DNA of 43,205 bases from Bryobacter sp. (GCA_022843605.1 JALHNI010000040.1:1-43205); one strand, 5' to 3'; counted from the first letter of the stretch, positions 24,165 through 32,892 are shown. Notes: a model not told the origin generated them from the letters alone. A program made the numbers and translations.

Positions 24165-25114
24165 CGCGTTCCCACCGTTTCTCCCATGGTCAAGCGCCGC
24201 AGAATCAGCGCGCCGCCGCCGCGTTCCCAGCGTCTGATCAGCAAGCCGGACATTCTACGAATCCGTCCTCGATAGGCCAGATTGAGGGTGGCCTTGGCGG
24301 CGGCACCCATCACCCAACGCAGTTTCGTCAGCCAGGGGTCGCCACTGCGGAGGGCGGCAAGCAGTTGCGGCCAGGGCCGCAGCGCTTCGGGAAAGTTCCG
24401 ATTCAACCGCACCGCCAGTTCCGGGTAGCCGTGGGCAAGTTCATGCCTCACCAGGATCTTGCGTGCATGCAATTCGAGGTAGGCGCTTAGCGTATCCATC
24501 GTGATGCGCACGGGTGCGTCGACGCGGAGCAATTCGTGCTGCTGCAGGGTGGATTGCAGCCAGATATCTTCGGCGAAAACGTCCGGCATCTCATCGAAGC
24601 CGAGTTGGGCCAACCTCCTTTGCACTGCATCGCGACGGATGGCATAGACGTTTCCGGCCAGGCAGAGTTCGAGCACCGGGTCGCCGATCCAGGCGATGAG
24701 GCGGGGCGCGAATCCTTCGGGCCGGTGGGTAAACTGCCGGCGGCCTGTGTAAGCCAGGTGCGAGGACTGGCAGGCCGCACCCCAGAGGCGCGAGAGCGTA
24801 TCGGGAGCCGGGGTACAGTCGGCATCCAGAAAGATCACCAGGTCGTGCTGCACGGCGCGGATGAGGGCATTCCAGGCGGCAGGCTTACCGGGGCGCGGTT
24901 CCGTGATGAGGCGGATGCGTGAACAGGCCCTCACCCAGCGTTCCACCACCGCGGCAGTTTCGTCGGAACTGCCGTTGTCGCAGACGACGATTTCGCCGAC
25001 TACGTCTGCGGATTGCCGGGCGAGAAGCGGTAGGAGTTCATCTAGCGCGCGGGCTTCATCGACGGCGGGAATGGCGATCGAGCATGGCGATCGGGGGGCG
25101 ATGCTGCTACGCAC
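24161..25114 (-). CDS. Glycosyltransferase family 2
   Basis: The 317-residue product is a GT-A family 2 enzyme: SIAIPAVDEARALDELLPLL, VVCDNGSSDET, VIFLDADCTPAPD (DxD) and FAEDIWLQ (catalytic-base region). No clear TM helix is visible, so it is probably cytosolic or peripheral. It is first of three coupled genes (next gene overlaps by 4 bp). The probable product is one sugar of a surface glycan or glycolipid; donor and acceptor are unknown. Confidence 0.87.
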   Translation of the reverse strand: MRSSIAPRSPCSIAIPAVDEARALDELLPLLARQSADVVGEIVVCDNGSSDETAAVVERWVRACSRIRLITEPRPGKPAAWNALIRAVQHDLVIFLDADCTPAPDTLSRLWGAACQSSHLAYTGRRQFTHRPEGFAPRLIAWIGDPVLELCLAGNVYAIRRDAVQRRLAQLGFDEMPDVFAEDIWLQSTLQQHELLRVDAPVRITMDTLSAYLELHARKILVRHELAHGYPELAVRLNRNFPEALRPWPQLLAALRSGDPWLTKLRWVMGAAAKATLNLAYRGRIRRMSGLLIRRWERGGGALILRRLTMGETVGTR

Positions 25115-25148
25115 GGGACGAGAATAACATGCGCATTGTCGGGAGTAA

Positions 25149-25176
25149 GTACTAGGCTTTCCTTATCCTATGGCAA
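25149..25176 (-). promoter_or_regulatory. Possible sigma70-like promoter of the minus-strand glycosylation operon
   Basis: On the minus strand TTGCCA (25176-25171) and TAGTAC (25154-25149) are separated by 16 bp. Transcription would begin near 25142, about 28 bp before the ATG at 25114. The -10 match is only moderate. Confidence 0.3.
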
Positions 25177-25209
25177 TTCGCTATCTTATGGTTCTATGCC
25201 GCCTACGAG

Positions 25210-26211
25210 TTGTTCAGAGGGATACCGCTGACCGTCGTCATTCCTGTCCATGGCGCTCCGGAGCAACTGGCTGAGTGTCTGTCCGCCCTGCGCGCCTCGA
25301 CGTTGCAGCCGGACGCGATCATCGTGGTGGACGATGGATCGCCCGCGGAGAGCGCGGAACGAATCCAGGCGTTGGCTAAGGCGCAGCGCGCCGAACTCAT
25401 CGTGCAACGGCAAGCGGGTCCAGGGGCGGCCCGTAATCGCGGCGCGCGGCAAGCCTCCAGTGAGTTCGTGAGCTTTATCGACGCCGATGTCAACGTTCAT
25501 CCGCAGACGCTGGCCCGAATCGTGGCAGCGTTTACAGCCGATCCGGGATTAGCGGCCGTGTTCGGTTCTTACGACGACCGTCCGGCGGCGCGGACGCTGG
25601 TGAGCGACTACCGCAACTTGCTGCACCACTTCGTGCACCAGACGGCGAGACGGCAGGCCTGCACGTTTTGGGCGGGCTGCGGAGCGGTCCGGCGAGAAGC
25701 GTTCCTGGCCGTAAACGGCTTCGACGCCGCCTTCAGCCGGCCCAGCATCGAAGACGTGGAACTCGGCTTGCGGCTAACGAAGGACGGTTACCGGGTGGAA
25801 CTGCACCGCGAGATTCAGGCAACGCATACGAAGCGCTGGACGCTGGTCTCGTACTTCCGGACCGACTTGTTTCAACGGGCGATTCCCTGGACACAACTAT
25901 TTCTGTCCCGTCGCGACGCCATCCCGCCCGACCTCAACTTCGGTCAGGCTCAGCGGGCCAGTGTCGCTCTGTCCGGCTTGATTCCGCTGGCCCTGCTCTC
26001 CGGTTTCTGGTTTCCGCTGTGGGGGCTGGCGTTAGCGGGGGCCGGCCTCGTGATGCAGGCTTGGCTCAACCGTCCCTTTCTTACCTTTCTCGCCCGATTG
26101 CGTGGTCCAGGCTTTGCGCTCGCCGCGTTTCCGCTTCATTACCTGCACTACCTGGCCAGCGGCCTCGGTTTAGTGGCCGGGGTTGTCCTCAGTGCGAGCC
26201 AAAAGCGATAG
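25210..26211 (+). CDS. Glycosyltransferase family 2, membrane-associated
   Basis: The 333-residue product has LTVVIPVHGAPEQLAECLSA, VVDDGSP, GPGAARNRGA, SFIDADVNVHP (DxD) and SIEDVELGLRL, all standard GT2 features, then two or three C-terminal TM helices (from about residue 255). The only in-frame start is TTG 25210, without a clear ribosome binding site; upstream the same frame stays open from the stop at 25153-25155 and encodes a hydrophobic stretch (LILWQFAILWFYAAYELF) with no start codon. The true N-terminus is therefore uncertain. It is divergent from the coupled operon and probably acts in the same pathway. Confidence 0.83.
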   Translation: MFRGIPLTVVIPVHGAPEQLAECLSALRASTLQPDAIIVVDDGSPAESAERIQALAKAQRAELIVQRQAGPGAARNRGARQASSEFVSFIDADVNVHPQTLARIVAAFTADPGLAAVFGSYDDRPAARTLVSDYRNLLHHFVHQTARRQACTFWAGCGAVRREAFLAVNGFDAAFSRPSIEDVELGLRLTKDGYRVELHREIQATHTKRWTLVSYFRTDLFQRAIPWTQLFLSRRDAIPPDLNFGQAQRASVALSGLIPLALLSGFWFPLWGLALAGAGLVMQAWLNRPFLTFLARLRGPGFALAAFPLHYLHYLASGLGLVAGVVLSASQKR

Positions 26212-26235
26212 GGTTCGTGCGAATATCAGAGAAAT

Positions 26236-27786
26236 ATGCGCCCACTTACTTCCGGTGTTCTGCTGCTCGCATCTCTCGCCTTGGCGGAGGCGCCCTTGTC
26301 CCGGGAGGCGGCGGACTGGTGGTCGCACGTGCGCTTTTTGGCGGACGAGCAGTTGGAAGGCCGCGCGTCGGGGTCTCCGGGGCACCTCCGGGCCGCCGAG
26401 TACGTGGCTTCGCAGTTTCGCGCAGCGGGGCTGAAGCCGCTGTTGCCGTCCGGATACCTGCAGCCAGTGGAGTTTCGTTCCCGCAAACTGGTGGAGCCGC
26501 AATCGTCGGTAGAACTGCTTCATCAGGGGCAGGTGCAGCGGCTCGCGTTCGGAGATGACCTGATCCTGGCCAAGTTAGGCACCTCGGGCGCCCTGGTGGA
26601 AGGGGAGATTGTCTTCATCGGCTATGGGTTGCATTTGCCCGAGGTGGGGCACGACGACTTGGCCGGCGTCGATTTGAAGGGCAAGATCGCATTCTTCGTT
26701 TCCGGTTCTCCGAAACGTATTCCGGGGGCTCTAGCCGCCCATGCCCAAAGCAGCGAGCGATGGCTTGCTCTGCGCGCGGCGGGCGCCATCGGGACGATTA
26801 CTTTCGCCAATCCCCGGACCAGCGACGTGCCCTGGGCCCGCGTGGCGGCCATGCGCCAGATGCCATCGCTCCAACTGACGGACCCCGAACTGCAGGACGG
26901 GGCGGGGAATCGCGTGGCGGTCTCGCTGAGCCCGGCGGGTGCTGAAAAGCTTCTGGCGGGAAGCGGACACACGGTGGAGGAACTCCTGGCCTTGGCTGAA
27001 GCCGACAAGCCCATGCCGAAGTTTCCGCTGGCGGCCAAGTTGCGGGCGAAGGTGACGTTCGAAGAGACGGCGATTGCGTCGCAGAACGTGGCGGGGATCA
27101 AGCGCGGGTCCGACCCGAAGCTGCGGGACGAATACGTGGTCCTGTCGGCGCATTTGGACCACCTGGGTAAGGGGTTTAACGGCGCGATGGACAATGCCTC
27201 CGGCGTGGCTTCGCTGATTGAGATCGCCAAAGGGCTGAAAAGTAAGAAAACGAAACGCAGCGTAATCGTTTTGGCGGTGACCGGCGAGGAGAACGGCTTA
27301 CTGGGTTCGCGGTACTTCGCCAATCGCCCGCCGGTGCCGAAAAAGAACCTGATCGCGGATTTCAACATGGATATGTTTCTGCCGCTGGTGCCGCTGAAAG
27401 GAATCATGCTGCTGGGGCTGGAGGAGTCGGATTTGGGTGACCGCTTCCGAGCCGTCAGTACGGCGCGCGGGGTGCCAGTGGTGGCTGACCGCGAGCCGCT
27501 GCGGCGGCGCTTCATCCGGAGCGACCAATATAGTTTTATCCGGAACGGCGTGCCGTCGCTGGCCTTTAAGTTCGACGCAACTCCTGGCACTCCCGAGGAC
27601 CAGGTGATGAAGGACTGGACGCGTGATCGGTACCACGGCGTGAAGGATAATTTGTTGCAGCCGGTGGAGAAGGAAGAGGCTGTGAAGTTTGTCCGCATCC
27701 TGCAGGCGGCGATTGAAGATACGGCGGACCAGCCGGCGCGGCCGCAGTGGAAGCCGACGAGCTTTTTCAAGCGCTTCGTACAGTAG
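26236..27786 (+). CDS. Secreted M28 metallopeptidase with PA domain
   Basis: The 516-residue product has a signal peptide (MRPLTSGVLLLASLALAEA), a protease-associated (PA) insert at about residues 120-230 (IVFIGYGLHLP) and the M28 zinc-peptidase core: SAHLDHLG, GAMDNASGVA, TGEENGLLGS, DFNMDM and a late YHGVKDN, which supply the two-zinc ligands and catalytic Glu. M28 enzymes of this form are exo-acting aminopeptidases at the cell surface or periplasm. It starts 24 bp after the glycosyltransferase stop, on the same strand, but nothing suggests a shared pathway. Confidence 0.93.
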   Translation: MRPLTSGVLLLASLALAEAPLSREAADWWSHVRFLADEQLEGRASGSPGHLRAAEYVASQFRAAGLKPLLPSGYLQPVEFRSRKLVEPQSSVELLHQGQVQRLAFGDDLILAKLGTSGALVEGEIVFIGYGLHLPEVGHDDLAGVDLKGKIAFFVSGSPKRIPGALAAHAQSSERWLALRAAGAIGTITFANPRTSDVPWARVAAMRQMPSLQLTDPELQDGAGNRVAVSLSPAGAEKLLAGSGHTVEELLALAEADKPMPKFPLAAKLRAKVTFEETAIASQNVAGIKRGSDPKLRDEYVVLSAHLDHLGKGFNGAMDNASGVASLIEIAKGLKSKKTKRSVIVLAVTGEENGLLGSRYFANRPPVPKKNLIADFNMDMFLPLVPLKGIMLLGLEESDLGDRFRAVSTARGVPVVADREPLRRRFIRSDQYSFIRNGVPSLAFKFDATPGTPEDQVMKDWTRDRYHGVKDNLLQPVEKEEAVKFVRILQAAIEDTADQPARPQWKPTSFFKRFVQ

Positions 27787-28015
27787 TTTGATCCAAGCGC
27801 TTCGCGCGGTAAGCCAATTCCAGGGTTACGAAACAAAGCCAATTTTCAGCTTTTCCTCCTGAACTGATGGAGTTACGGGCCTAGGTTGCCCGCAGTTTCA
27901 GGATCGCAGAGGGCCACAACTCTTTTGCGGCCGAGATTCGGGGTTAGGGGGCTCAAACTGTTGGGCCGGAGCGGCTTAGCCCCGGAGAGATTTATTCGTT
28001 GGCGTTGTGACCGGG

Positions 28016-28621
28016 CTAACGTTTGACCAGGATTTCGCGGAGATGGTCGCGGGTGAGATACATCTTCACGCTGGTGAAATCGCGGAAGACGCGTTCAATA
28101 AAAGGGTTAGTGAAGAACTGGTAGGGAGTGCGGCGGCCTCGTTCCTGAATGGATAGAGTCCGGTAGTCCTGAATGCGGTAGTAGCTGGCGGGGACGGTTT
28201 TCGCGCGCTCGTCGTTGTGGAAGAACGCAAGCATGAAACTATCGGGCACCAGGAGGCGGTGGAGTTCGGCGACGGTGAGTTCCAGCATGGTGGGACTGAG
28301 GTATTGGAGACAATCCCAGACGAGAGCGCCGTGGAAGGGCCCTTCGAGCTGACGGAAGGTCAGATTCATGAATTCCTGGGCGCGCGCGGGGTTTTCCTGG
28401 GACTGGTAAAAGTCTTCGTCACCGCCGAAGAAGTCGTCCAGTGACGAAAGGAAGTCTTCGCAATAGAGGCGGTGTCCGAGCCCGGCAAGGAAACTGACGT
28501 TGGCCTGGGAAACAGGGGACAAGTCCAGAAGCCGGAGCGTGGGGCGCCCTTGGAGTTGCTGGAAGTACTGTTCGAGGCCCGCGCTGGGGCGAATGGTGCC
28601 TTCGGCGGCGCTAGGGCTCAT
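28016..28621 (-). CDS. Degenerate SAM-methyltransferase-like protein
   Basis: The 201-residue product follows a class I methyltransferase layout: LRLLDLSPVSQANVSFLAGL in place of motif I, FHGALVWDCLQYLSPTMLEL, then LHRLLVPDSFMLAFFHND. The glycine-rich SAM loop (GxGxG) is missing, with DLSPVSQ in its place. A non-enzymatic or altered role is likely. It follows the bactofilin gene by 35 bp on the same strand, suggesting a link to the cytoskeletal scaffold or cell-envelope growth. Upstream of its stop, 27787-28015 is intergenic, with no motif I can name. Confidence 0.65.
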   Translation of the reverse strand: MSPSAAEGTIRPSAGLEQYFQQLQGRPTLRLLDLSPVSQANVSFLAGLGHRLYCEDFLSSLDDFFGGDEDFYQSQENPARAQEFMNLTFRQLEGPFHGALVWDCLQYLSPTMLELTVAELHRLLVPDSFMLAFFHNDERAKTVPASYYRIQDYRTLSIQERGRRTPYQFFTNPFIERVFRDFTSVKMYLTRDHLREILVKR

Positions 28622-28656
28622 CTCCGAACCAGGATACTACTAACGTTTCCGTTTAG

Positions 28657-29223
28657 TTAACGTTTGTGTTCATTTGCCGCAGCGGCCATGGTTTGGGCGG
28701 GTGCGGAGGCGGTTGTGGTGGCCGGCGGGGTTGCGGCCGGGGCCGGCGTGGCCGAGGTGGCGGGGCGGGGAGCAGCCTTCGGCACTTCGACTTTAGTGAC
28801 GTCGATGGAGCCCTTAAAGATGGCGCCATCTTCAATGGCGATGCGGGCGGCGCGAATGTCGCCGACAAGGTGGGCGTCGCGGCGCAGATCAATTTTGTCG
28901 GAGGCTTCGACGTTGCCGTGGACGGTGCCGTGGATGACGACGTCACGCGCCTTCACGGTCGCCTTCACCCGAGCCGTTTTGCCGATCGTGACTTTGTTTT
29001 CCAGCAGTTCGATGGTGCCGTCGATTTGGCCGTCAATGACCAGGTCTTCCTTGGCAAAGATCTGACCTGCGATGAGGACGTTTTCGCCGATGGTGGCGGT
29101 GGTGCGAGATCCTTGATATCCGGTGGGTGTGGTGGACACGGGCATTCCTTCCATGGGCGCGACGGGGGGGCTGGACAGGGTCGCGGGGCGCGGCGATTCT
29201 TCTTCTTTTCGGCGATTCCACAT
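28657..29223 (-). CDS. Bactofilin family protein
   Basis: The 188-residue product has a polar N-tail, a central right-handed beta-helix (about residues 40-150) built of short repeats such as VLIAGQIFAKEDLVIDGQID, VTIGKTARVKATVKARDVVI and DIRAARIAIEDGAIFKGSI, and an Ala/Pro/Thr-rich C-terminal tail. Bactofilins polymerise without nucleotides and organise cell shape or envelope synthesis from the cytosolic side. Length and layout are typical. It is followed by the methyltransferase-like gene, and its start is about 150 bp from the divergent GAF gene. Confidence 0.92.
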   Translation of the reverse strand: MWNRRKEEESPRPATLSSPPVAPMEGMPVSTTPTGYQGSRTTATIGENVLIAGQIFAKEDLVIDGQIDGTIELLENKVTIGKTARVKATVKARDVVIHGTVHGNVEASDKIDLRRDAHLVGDIRAARIAIEDGAIFKGSIDVTKVEVPKAAPRPATSATPAPAATPPATTTASAPAQTMAAAANEHKR

Positions 29224-29375
29224 CAGGGGGCGACCTCTCTCATCTGGTTCAGATTAAGGTCTATCGTAGCGCCCGGTCCCGGCAAAAGCAATTGATCTGG
29301 TACTGTCGGCATGTGAAATGATGGAGGCCTCGGGAAGGCCTACTTTCTGGGATAATACCGATAGTACTTTTTACT

Positions 29376-29966
29376 GTGTCCCGTTCAAAAGACCTCGAGA
29401 CTCAACTCGCCCGCACCGAACAGCAGCTTCGGCTATTGCAGCAGATTAGCCGTTTCATGACTCGTGAAATGAGCCTGCAAGAGATTCTGGCCGGCATCAA
29501 TCGTCTGATTGTGGAATTTACAAAAGCCGACTCGTGCCTGATCTATCTGCTGCACGACCGGGAACTGGTGCTTTGTTCGGCGAACAATGCGCCGCCCGAG
29601 GCGCTGGGCCGGGTGCGGCTGAAGTTATCGGAGGGCTTGACGGGTTGGGTAGCGCGCGAGCGCCGTCAGCTTGCCATTTCGCGCGAGGCGTATCTCGATG
29701 CGCGATTCAAGCACTTCACGACCTTACGGGAGGATACGTACGAAGCGTTTCTCTCGACGCCGATTATTGCGCGCAATCGCGTGGTGGGCGTCATCAACGT
29801 GCAGCACAAACTGCCGCACCAGCATGATGGTGATGAGATGGAGATGCTGAGCACGATCGGCGAACAGATCGGCACGCTGCTGGTGTTGGCCCGCATGAAC
29901 CCGGACGCGGTGGAGCATGCAAACCATTTGGAGTTGGTGTTTCCGGCGGCTTTGCGGAACGCTTAA
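29376..29966 (+). CDS. GAF-domain protein
   Basis: The 196-residue product begins at GTG 29376 with a coiled-coil helix (about residues 1-30) and continues with one GAF domain (about 35-180): EILAGINRLIVEFTKADSCL, LSEGLTGWVARERRQLAIS, FLSTPIIARNRVVGVINVQ. This pattern resembles the GAF domain of PtsP-type and redox/nitrogen sensors. No output domain is present, so it probably works with a partner. The BNR gene starts 7 bp after its stop. Confidence 0.82.
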   Translation: MSRSKDLETQLARTEQQLRLLQQISRFMTREMSLQEILAGINRLIVEFTKADSCLIYLLHDRELVLCSANNAPPEALGRVRLKLSEGLTGWVARERRQLAISREAYLDARFKHFTTLREDTYEAFLSTPIIARNRVVGVINVQHKLPHQHDGDEMEMLSTIGEQIGTLLVLARMNPDAVEHANHLELVFPAALRNA

Positions 29967-29972
29967 AGCGAG

Positions 29973-31067
29973 ATGCGATTGAGACAGTTGCTTTTGTTGC
30001 TAGTGGCCGCCGGGGCGGCGGGACAGACGCCGGAGGCGAAGCCGGCGTCATCGGTGCCCACCTGGCGGATCAAATTCTTCCACGACCGGAACGATTCGGC
30101 GATCAATTTCAATGAGCTGGTGTCGCCCGCGGCCGGGACGGCGTACGCCTTCGGCGCCTTCGCCGAAGACGGGAAGCGGCCACGCGGCGTGCTGGTCGCG
30201 TCGCGCGATAGCGGCAAGAGTTGGGAGACGATCAAGCTGCCCGATCTGCCGGTTTCCGCCGACTTCACCGACGCGAGCAACGGTTGGCTGGTGGTGCGCG
30301 ACGCCGTTCACCGGACGACCGATGGCGGGGTGACCTGGAAACGGGTGGCCAAGCTGAAGGGCGTATTGCGGGTGAAGTTCCTGAACCTGAACCGGGGATT
30401 CGCGGTGGGGTACCCGAAGGCAGTTTGGTCGACGAACGATGGCGGCGTGACTTGGGCGAAGGTGCCGGAGGCGCTGGATTCGGTGTCCCGGCCGGAGAAT
30501 ACGACGTTTTCAACGATCTCCTTCGCGACGGAAACGCGCGGATTGATTACTGGTTTCTCCCGCCCGCCGCGGCGGGGTGCGGCGGCTCCGGAGTGGATGG
30601 ATCCGGAGGGGCAGAAGCCGCTAGTGCCGAACCTGATGCTGGTGCTGGAGACGATGGACGGGGGACAGACCTGGAAGCCGCAGACGGTGTCGGTGTTTGG
30701 ACAAGTGACCAAGGTCGTTTGGGGCCGGGGGGGATTCGCGTTGATGGATTTCGGGGCCGGATTTCAGTATGCGAGCGAAATTGTCAATCTCGGCGATTCT
30801 TCGGCGTCGTTTCGGAGCAAGGATAGGGCGATTAAGGACATCGCCTATCACGATGGCCGGATGTGGGCGGCGGGCACCGTGGTGGCGGGGAAGCTGAGCC
30901 AGTTACCGATACCCACGAGAATTGAGGTTGTGCAGAGTATCGACTTTAAGAATTGGTACAGCACTCCCGTGGACTACCGGGCAGTGGCGAACCGGGTAAA
31001 GATCGCGTTCGGGGGGAAACAGGGTTGGCTGGCGACCGATGGCGGCATGATCCTGGCTTTGGAATAA
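29973..31067 (+). CDS. Secreted BNR/Ycf48-like beta-propeller protein
   Basis: The 364-residue product has a signal peptide (MRLRQLLLLLVAAGAAGQ) and at least four Asp-box/BNR motifs: SRDSGKSWE, TTDGGVTWK, STNDGGVTW and ETMDGGQTWK, spaced like blades of a beta-propeller of the Ycf48/sortilin type. No catalytic sialidase residues are visible. Such proteins serve as exported scaffolds; the function is unknown here. It is 6 bp after the GAF gene and is followed by a rho-independent terminator at 31073-31093. Confidence 0.82.
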   Translation: MRLRQLLLLLVAAGAAGQTPEAKPASSVPTWRIKFFHDRNDSAINFNELVSPAAGTAYAFGAFAEDGKRPRGVLVASRDSGKSWETIKLPDLPVSADFTDASNGWLVVRDAVHRTTDGGVTWKRVAKLKGVLRVKFLNLNRGFAVGYPKAVWSTNDGGVTWAKVPEALDSVSRPENTTFSTISFATETRGLITGFSRPPRRGAAAPEWMDPEGQKPLVPNLMLVLETMDGGQTWKPQTVSVFGQVTKVVWGRGGFALMDFGAGFQYASEIVNLGDSSASFRSKDRAIKDIAYHDGRMWAAGTVVAGKLSQLPIPTRIEVVQSIDFKNWYSTPVDYRAVANRVKIAFGGKQGWLATDGGMILALE

Positions 31068-31072
31068 AACAG

Positions 31073-31093
31073 AAACCGGCGACGCTGGTTTTT
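31073..31093 (+). terminator. Rho-independent terminator after the BNR gene
   Basis: AAACCGGC (31073-31080), loop GAC, GCTGGTTT (31084-31091), then two further T: an 8-bp stem with one G-U pair and a run of five T (31089-31093). It begins 6 bp after the stop codon at 31067. Confidence 0.7.
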
Positions 31094-31914
31094 CCACAGA
31101 ATAATCAGTGGAAGACGACCCTATCTTTCTGATAACACTTTATATAAATAGCGTTGATAAGGTCGATAGGCTAGCCACAAAAGTATTGACCGCAAATGCG
31201 GGTAGTGGCATTCTACAGGTGGTTCCAAGAGGTTACGGGAACAGCCGAACCTGACGAATCGTAGCGGACTTGAAGTGATGATCCGGTGCCGGTAGCGCAA
31301 CGAAAGTAGCGTGGGCGGTGTCGGGGAGCGACGGGTGAACGGGCGAGACGTTCGGGTAAGCTTTCCGGTGCAAAACTTCGGCGGCGCTTTGATCCTGATG
31401 GCCTGATAAGGGGAGACCCGAAACAGTCGCCAAAGGGGGAGCGGGGCGAAGGGAGCGGCCGGAAGCCGTGAGTGGAGTGTCGGACAACGGGTGAACGCGT
31501 TGATCCGTTCCGTCGAAGCGAGCGATCGCCGGCGACGGGCGGGGAGCGGTAAGCCGAACGGGTTCGAGGCAAAACTGACGGTGCCACTGAAGCAGCAGTT
31601 CAGGAGCGTTGACCTCGCCATTGGGCATCCGGAGACGGAGAGTTCAGGGCGGGCGAGCGAAAGAACGTTGCGAGGTCGGCAGTTTCGGACGCGAAACGGT
31701 GCGGAGAGTCAGCTGGAGCGTTGAAGCGCGGATGCCCGAAAGGTGCTCGTGCTGAGCAAGAGCCAAAATCACCCGGGCGCGGCCGCCATGTTTCGATCGT
31801 TGCTAGCCGATCGGCGAAACGAGGTTGCTCCAACGGATCACTTGGAACCATTTATCTTTTTCCCGCCTGATCCCCCGTTTAATCCTCCCCAGCAGCCCTT
31901 TTCCTCCAGATGCT
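31094..31914. other. Gene-poor region with internally repeated, hairpin-rich sequence (candidate structured RNA)
   Basis: No frame here looks coding: several long minus-strand frames overlap one another and lack ribosome binding sites. Instead, GTGTCGG and ACGGGTGAACG occur together twice (31318-31341 and 31477-31497), each followed by CGTTC that pairs with GAACG to make the same hairpin (31337-31353; 31493-31510) with different loops, then GGTAAGC and GCAAAACT downstream in both copies. A further stem CCGTCG/CGACGG (31510-31538) encloses the palindrome GCGATCGC. Near the right end is the inverted repeat GTTTCGATCG/CGATCGGCGAAAC. An AT-rich stretch at about 31135-31155 might hold a promoter. 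I recognise no named RNA family. Confidence 0.4.
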
Positions 31915-31944
31915 TTGACGTTGCTTCCCCCGTTTGGATATAGT
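31915..31944 (+). promoter_or_regulatory. Sigma70-like promoter of the aldolase gene
   Basis: TTGACG (31915-31920) and TATAGT (31939-31944) are 18 bp apart, predicting a start near 31951 and a leader of about 50 nt. The leader contains the perfect 6-bp hairpin GGCCTC/GAGGCC (31952-31969) and the ribosome binding site GGAGGA (31985-31990). Confidence 0.6.
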
Positions 31945-32000
31945 CCAAGTTGGCCTCGTTGATGAGGCCCGACACGACCTGTTTGGAGGAAGAAATTATC

Positions 32001-32843
32001 ATGGCCGATACCGTTACCGGGGCACAATTTAAGCAGCAGATGCGCGAGGGCGCGCCCAAGATGGGCTTGTTCCTGAACTCGCACAGCCCCACCGTCGCCG
32101 AGCAGTTGGCGCACAGCGGCTACGACTGGTTGTTGGTGGACATGCAGCATGGCCCGATGGGCTACGAGAAGCTATCCGCGATGCTGGCGGCGATTGCGCT
32201 GGGCGGGGCCAAGAGCATGGTGCGTGTGGCCGGCTACAATGACCGCGCCGGCATCCAGCAGGCGCTCGATCTTGGCGCCGATGGCGTCCTGGTGCCCTAC
32301 ATCAACACGGCGGAAGAGGCGCGGCAAGCGGTGAGTTGCACGCGCTATCCGATGGCCGGGACGCGCAGCGTCTATTTCCCGCAACGCTCAATGAACAAGG
32401 CTGGATTGCTGGGCTATGCGGGCGCGGCGAACGACAACGTCATCGTCGCGCTGCAGGTGGAAACGAAGAGCTGCATCGACAACATGGCGGAGATCGCGGC
32501 TGTGCCCGGCGTCGACATGCTGTTTTTGGGCCAGAACGACCTTTGCATGTCGATGGGCTTGTACGTGAAGTACGAGTTCCCGCACATGTACACCTCGCCG
32601 GAACTGCTAGAGGCGACCAATACGCTGATTGCGGAAGCGACTAAGAACAACGTCATCCTGGGCATCTTCCTGTTTGGGACCTCGCGGGTAGGCGAGTTCC
32701 TGGAGAAGGGTTTCACGTTCCTCAGCGTGGGCAACGATCTGCACCACATTCTGACGCAGGCGACGGCTTACGTGAAGGACATGGAAACGATCGCGAAGGA
32801 CAAGGGCAAGAGCTGGACGCGGCAACCGACTTCTCTAATGTAG
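32001..32843 (+). CDS. HpcH/HpaI-family aldolase
   Basis: The 280-residue product has the family TIM-barrel motifs: LLVDMQHGPMGYEKL, VRVAGYNDRAGIQQALDLGA, GVLVPYINTAEEARQAV, VALQVETKSCIDN (metal Glu) and MLFLGQNDLCMSMG (metal Asp). These class II enzymes cleave or form 2-keto-3-deoxy acids with pyruvate, in sugar-acid or aromatic catabolism; the precise substrate is unknown. GGAGGA 10 bp upstream fixes ATG 32001, rather than an open extension to 31950. A strong terminator follows, so it is a single-gene unit. Confidence 0.9.
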   Translation: MADTVTGAQFKQQMREGAPKMGLFLNSHSPTVAEQLAHSGYDWLLVDMQHGPMGYEKLSAMLAAIALGGAKSMVRVAGYNDRAGIQQALDLGADGVLVPYINTAEEARQAVSCTRYPMAGTRSVYFPQRSMNKAGLLGYAGAANDNVIVALQVETKSCIDNMAEIAAVPGVDMLFLGQNDLCMSMGLYVKYEFPHMYTSPELLEATNTLIAEATKNNVILGIFLFGTSRVGEFLEKGFTFLSVGNDLHHILTQATAYVKDMETIAKDKGKSWTRQPTSLM

Positions 32844-32854
32844 AGCTGCCGGAA

Positions 32855-32889
32855 GGCGGGAGGGGCCAATCGGCGCCTCCCGCCATTTT
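32855..32889 (+). terminator. Rho-independent terminator after the aldolase gene
   Basis: GGCGGGAGG (32855-32863) pairs perfectly with CCTCCCGCC (32876-32884), followed by ATTTTC. It starts 12 bp after the stop at 32843 and separates this gene from the convergent one ending at 32893. Confidence 0.8.
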
Positions 32890-32892
32890 CAT

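Noticed and set aside
31121-31628. Three overlapping minus-strand open frames (up to 166 residues) in the gene-poor block
   Set aside because: They overlap one another in different frames, lack ribosome binding sites, and consist mainly of Arg, Ser, Pro and Leu, as expected for GC-rich noncoding DNA; no domain is recognisable.
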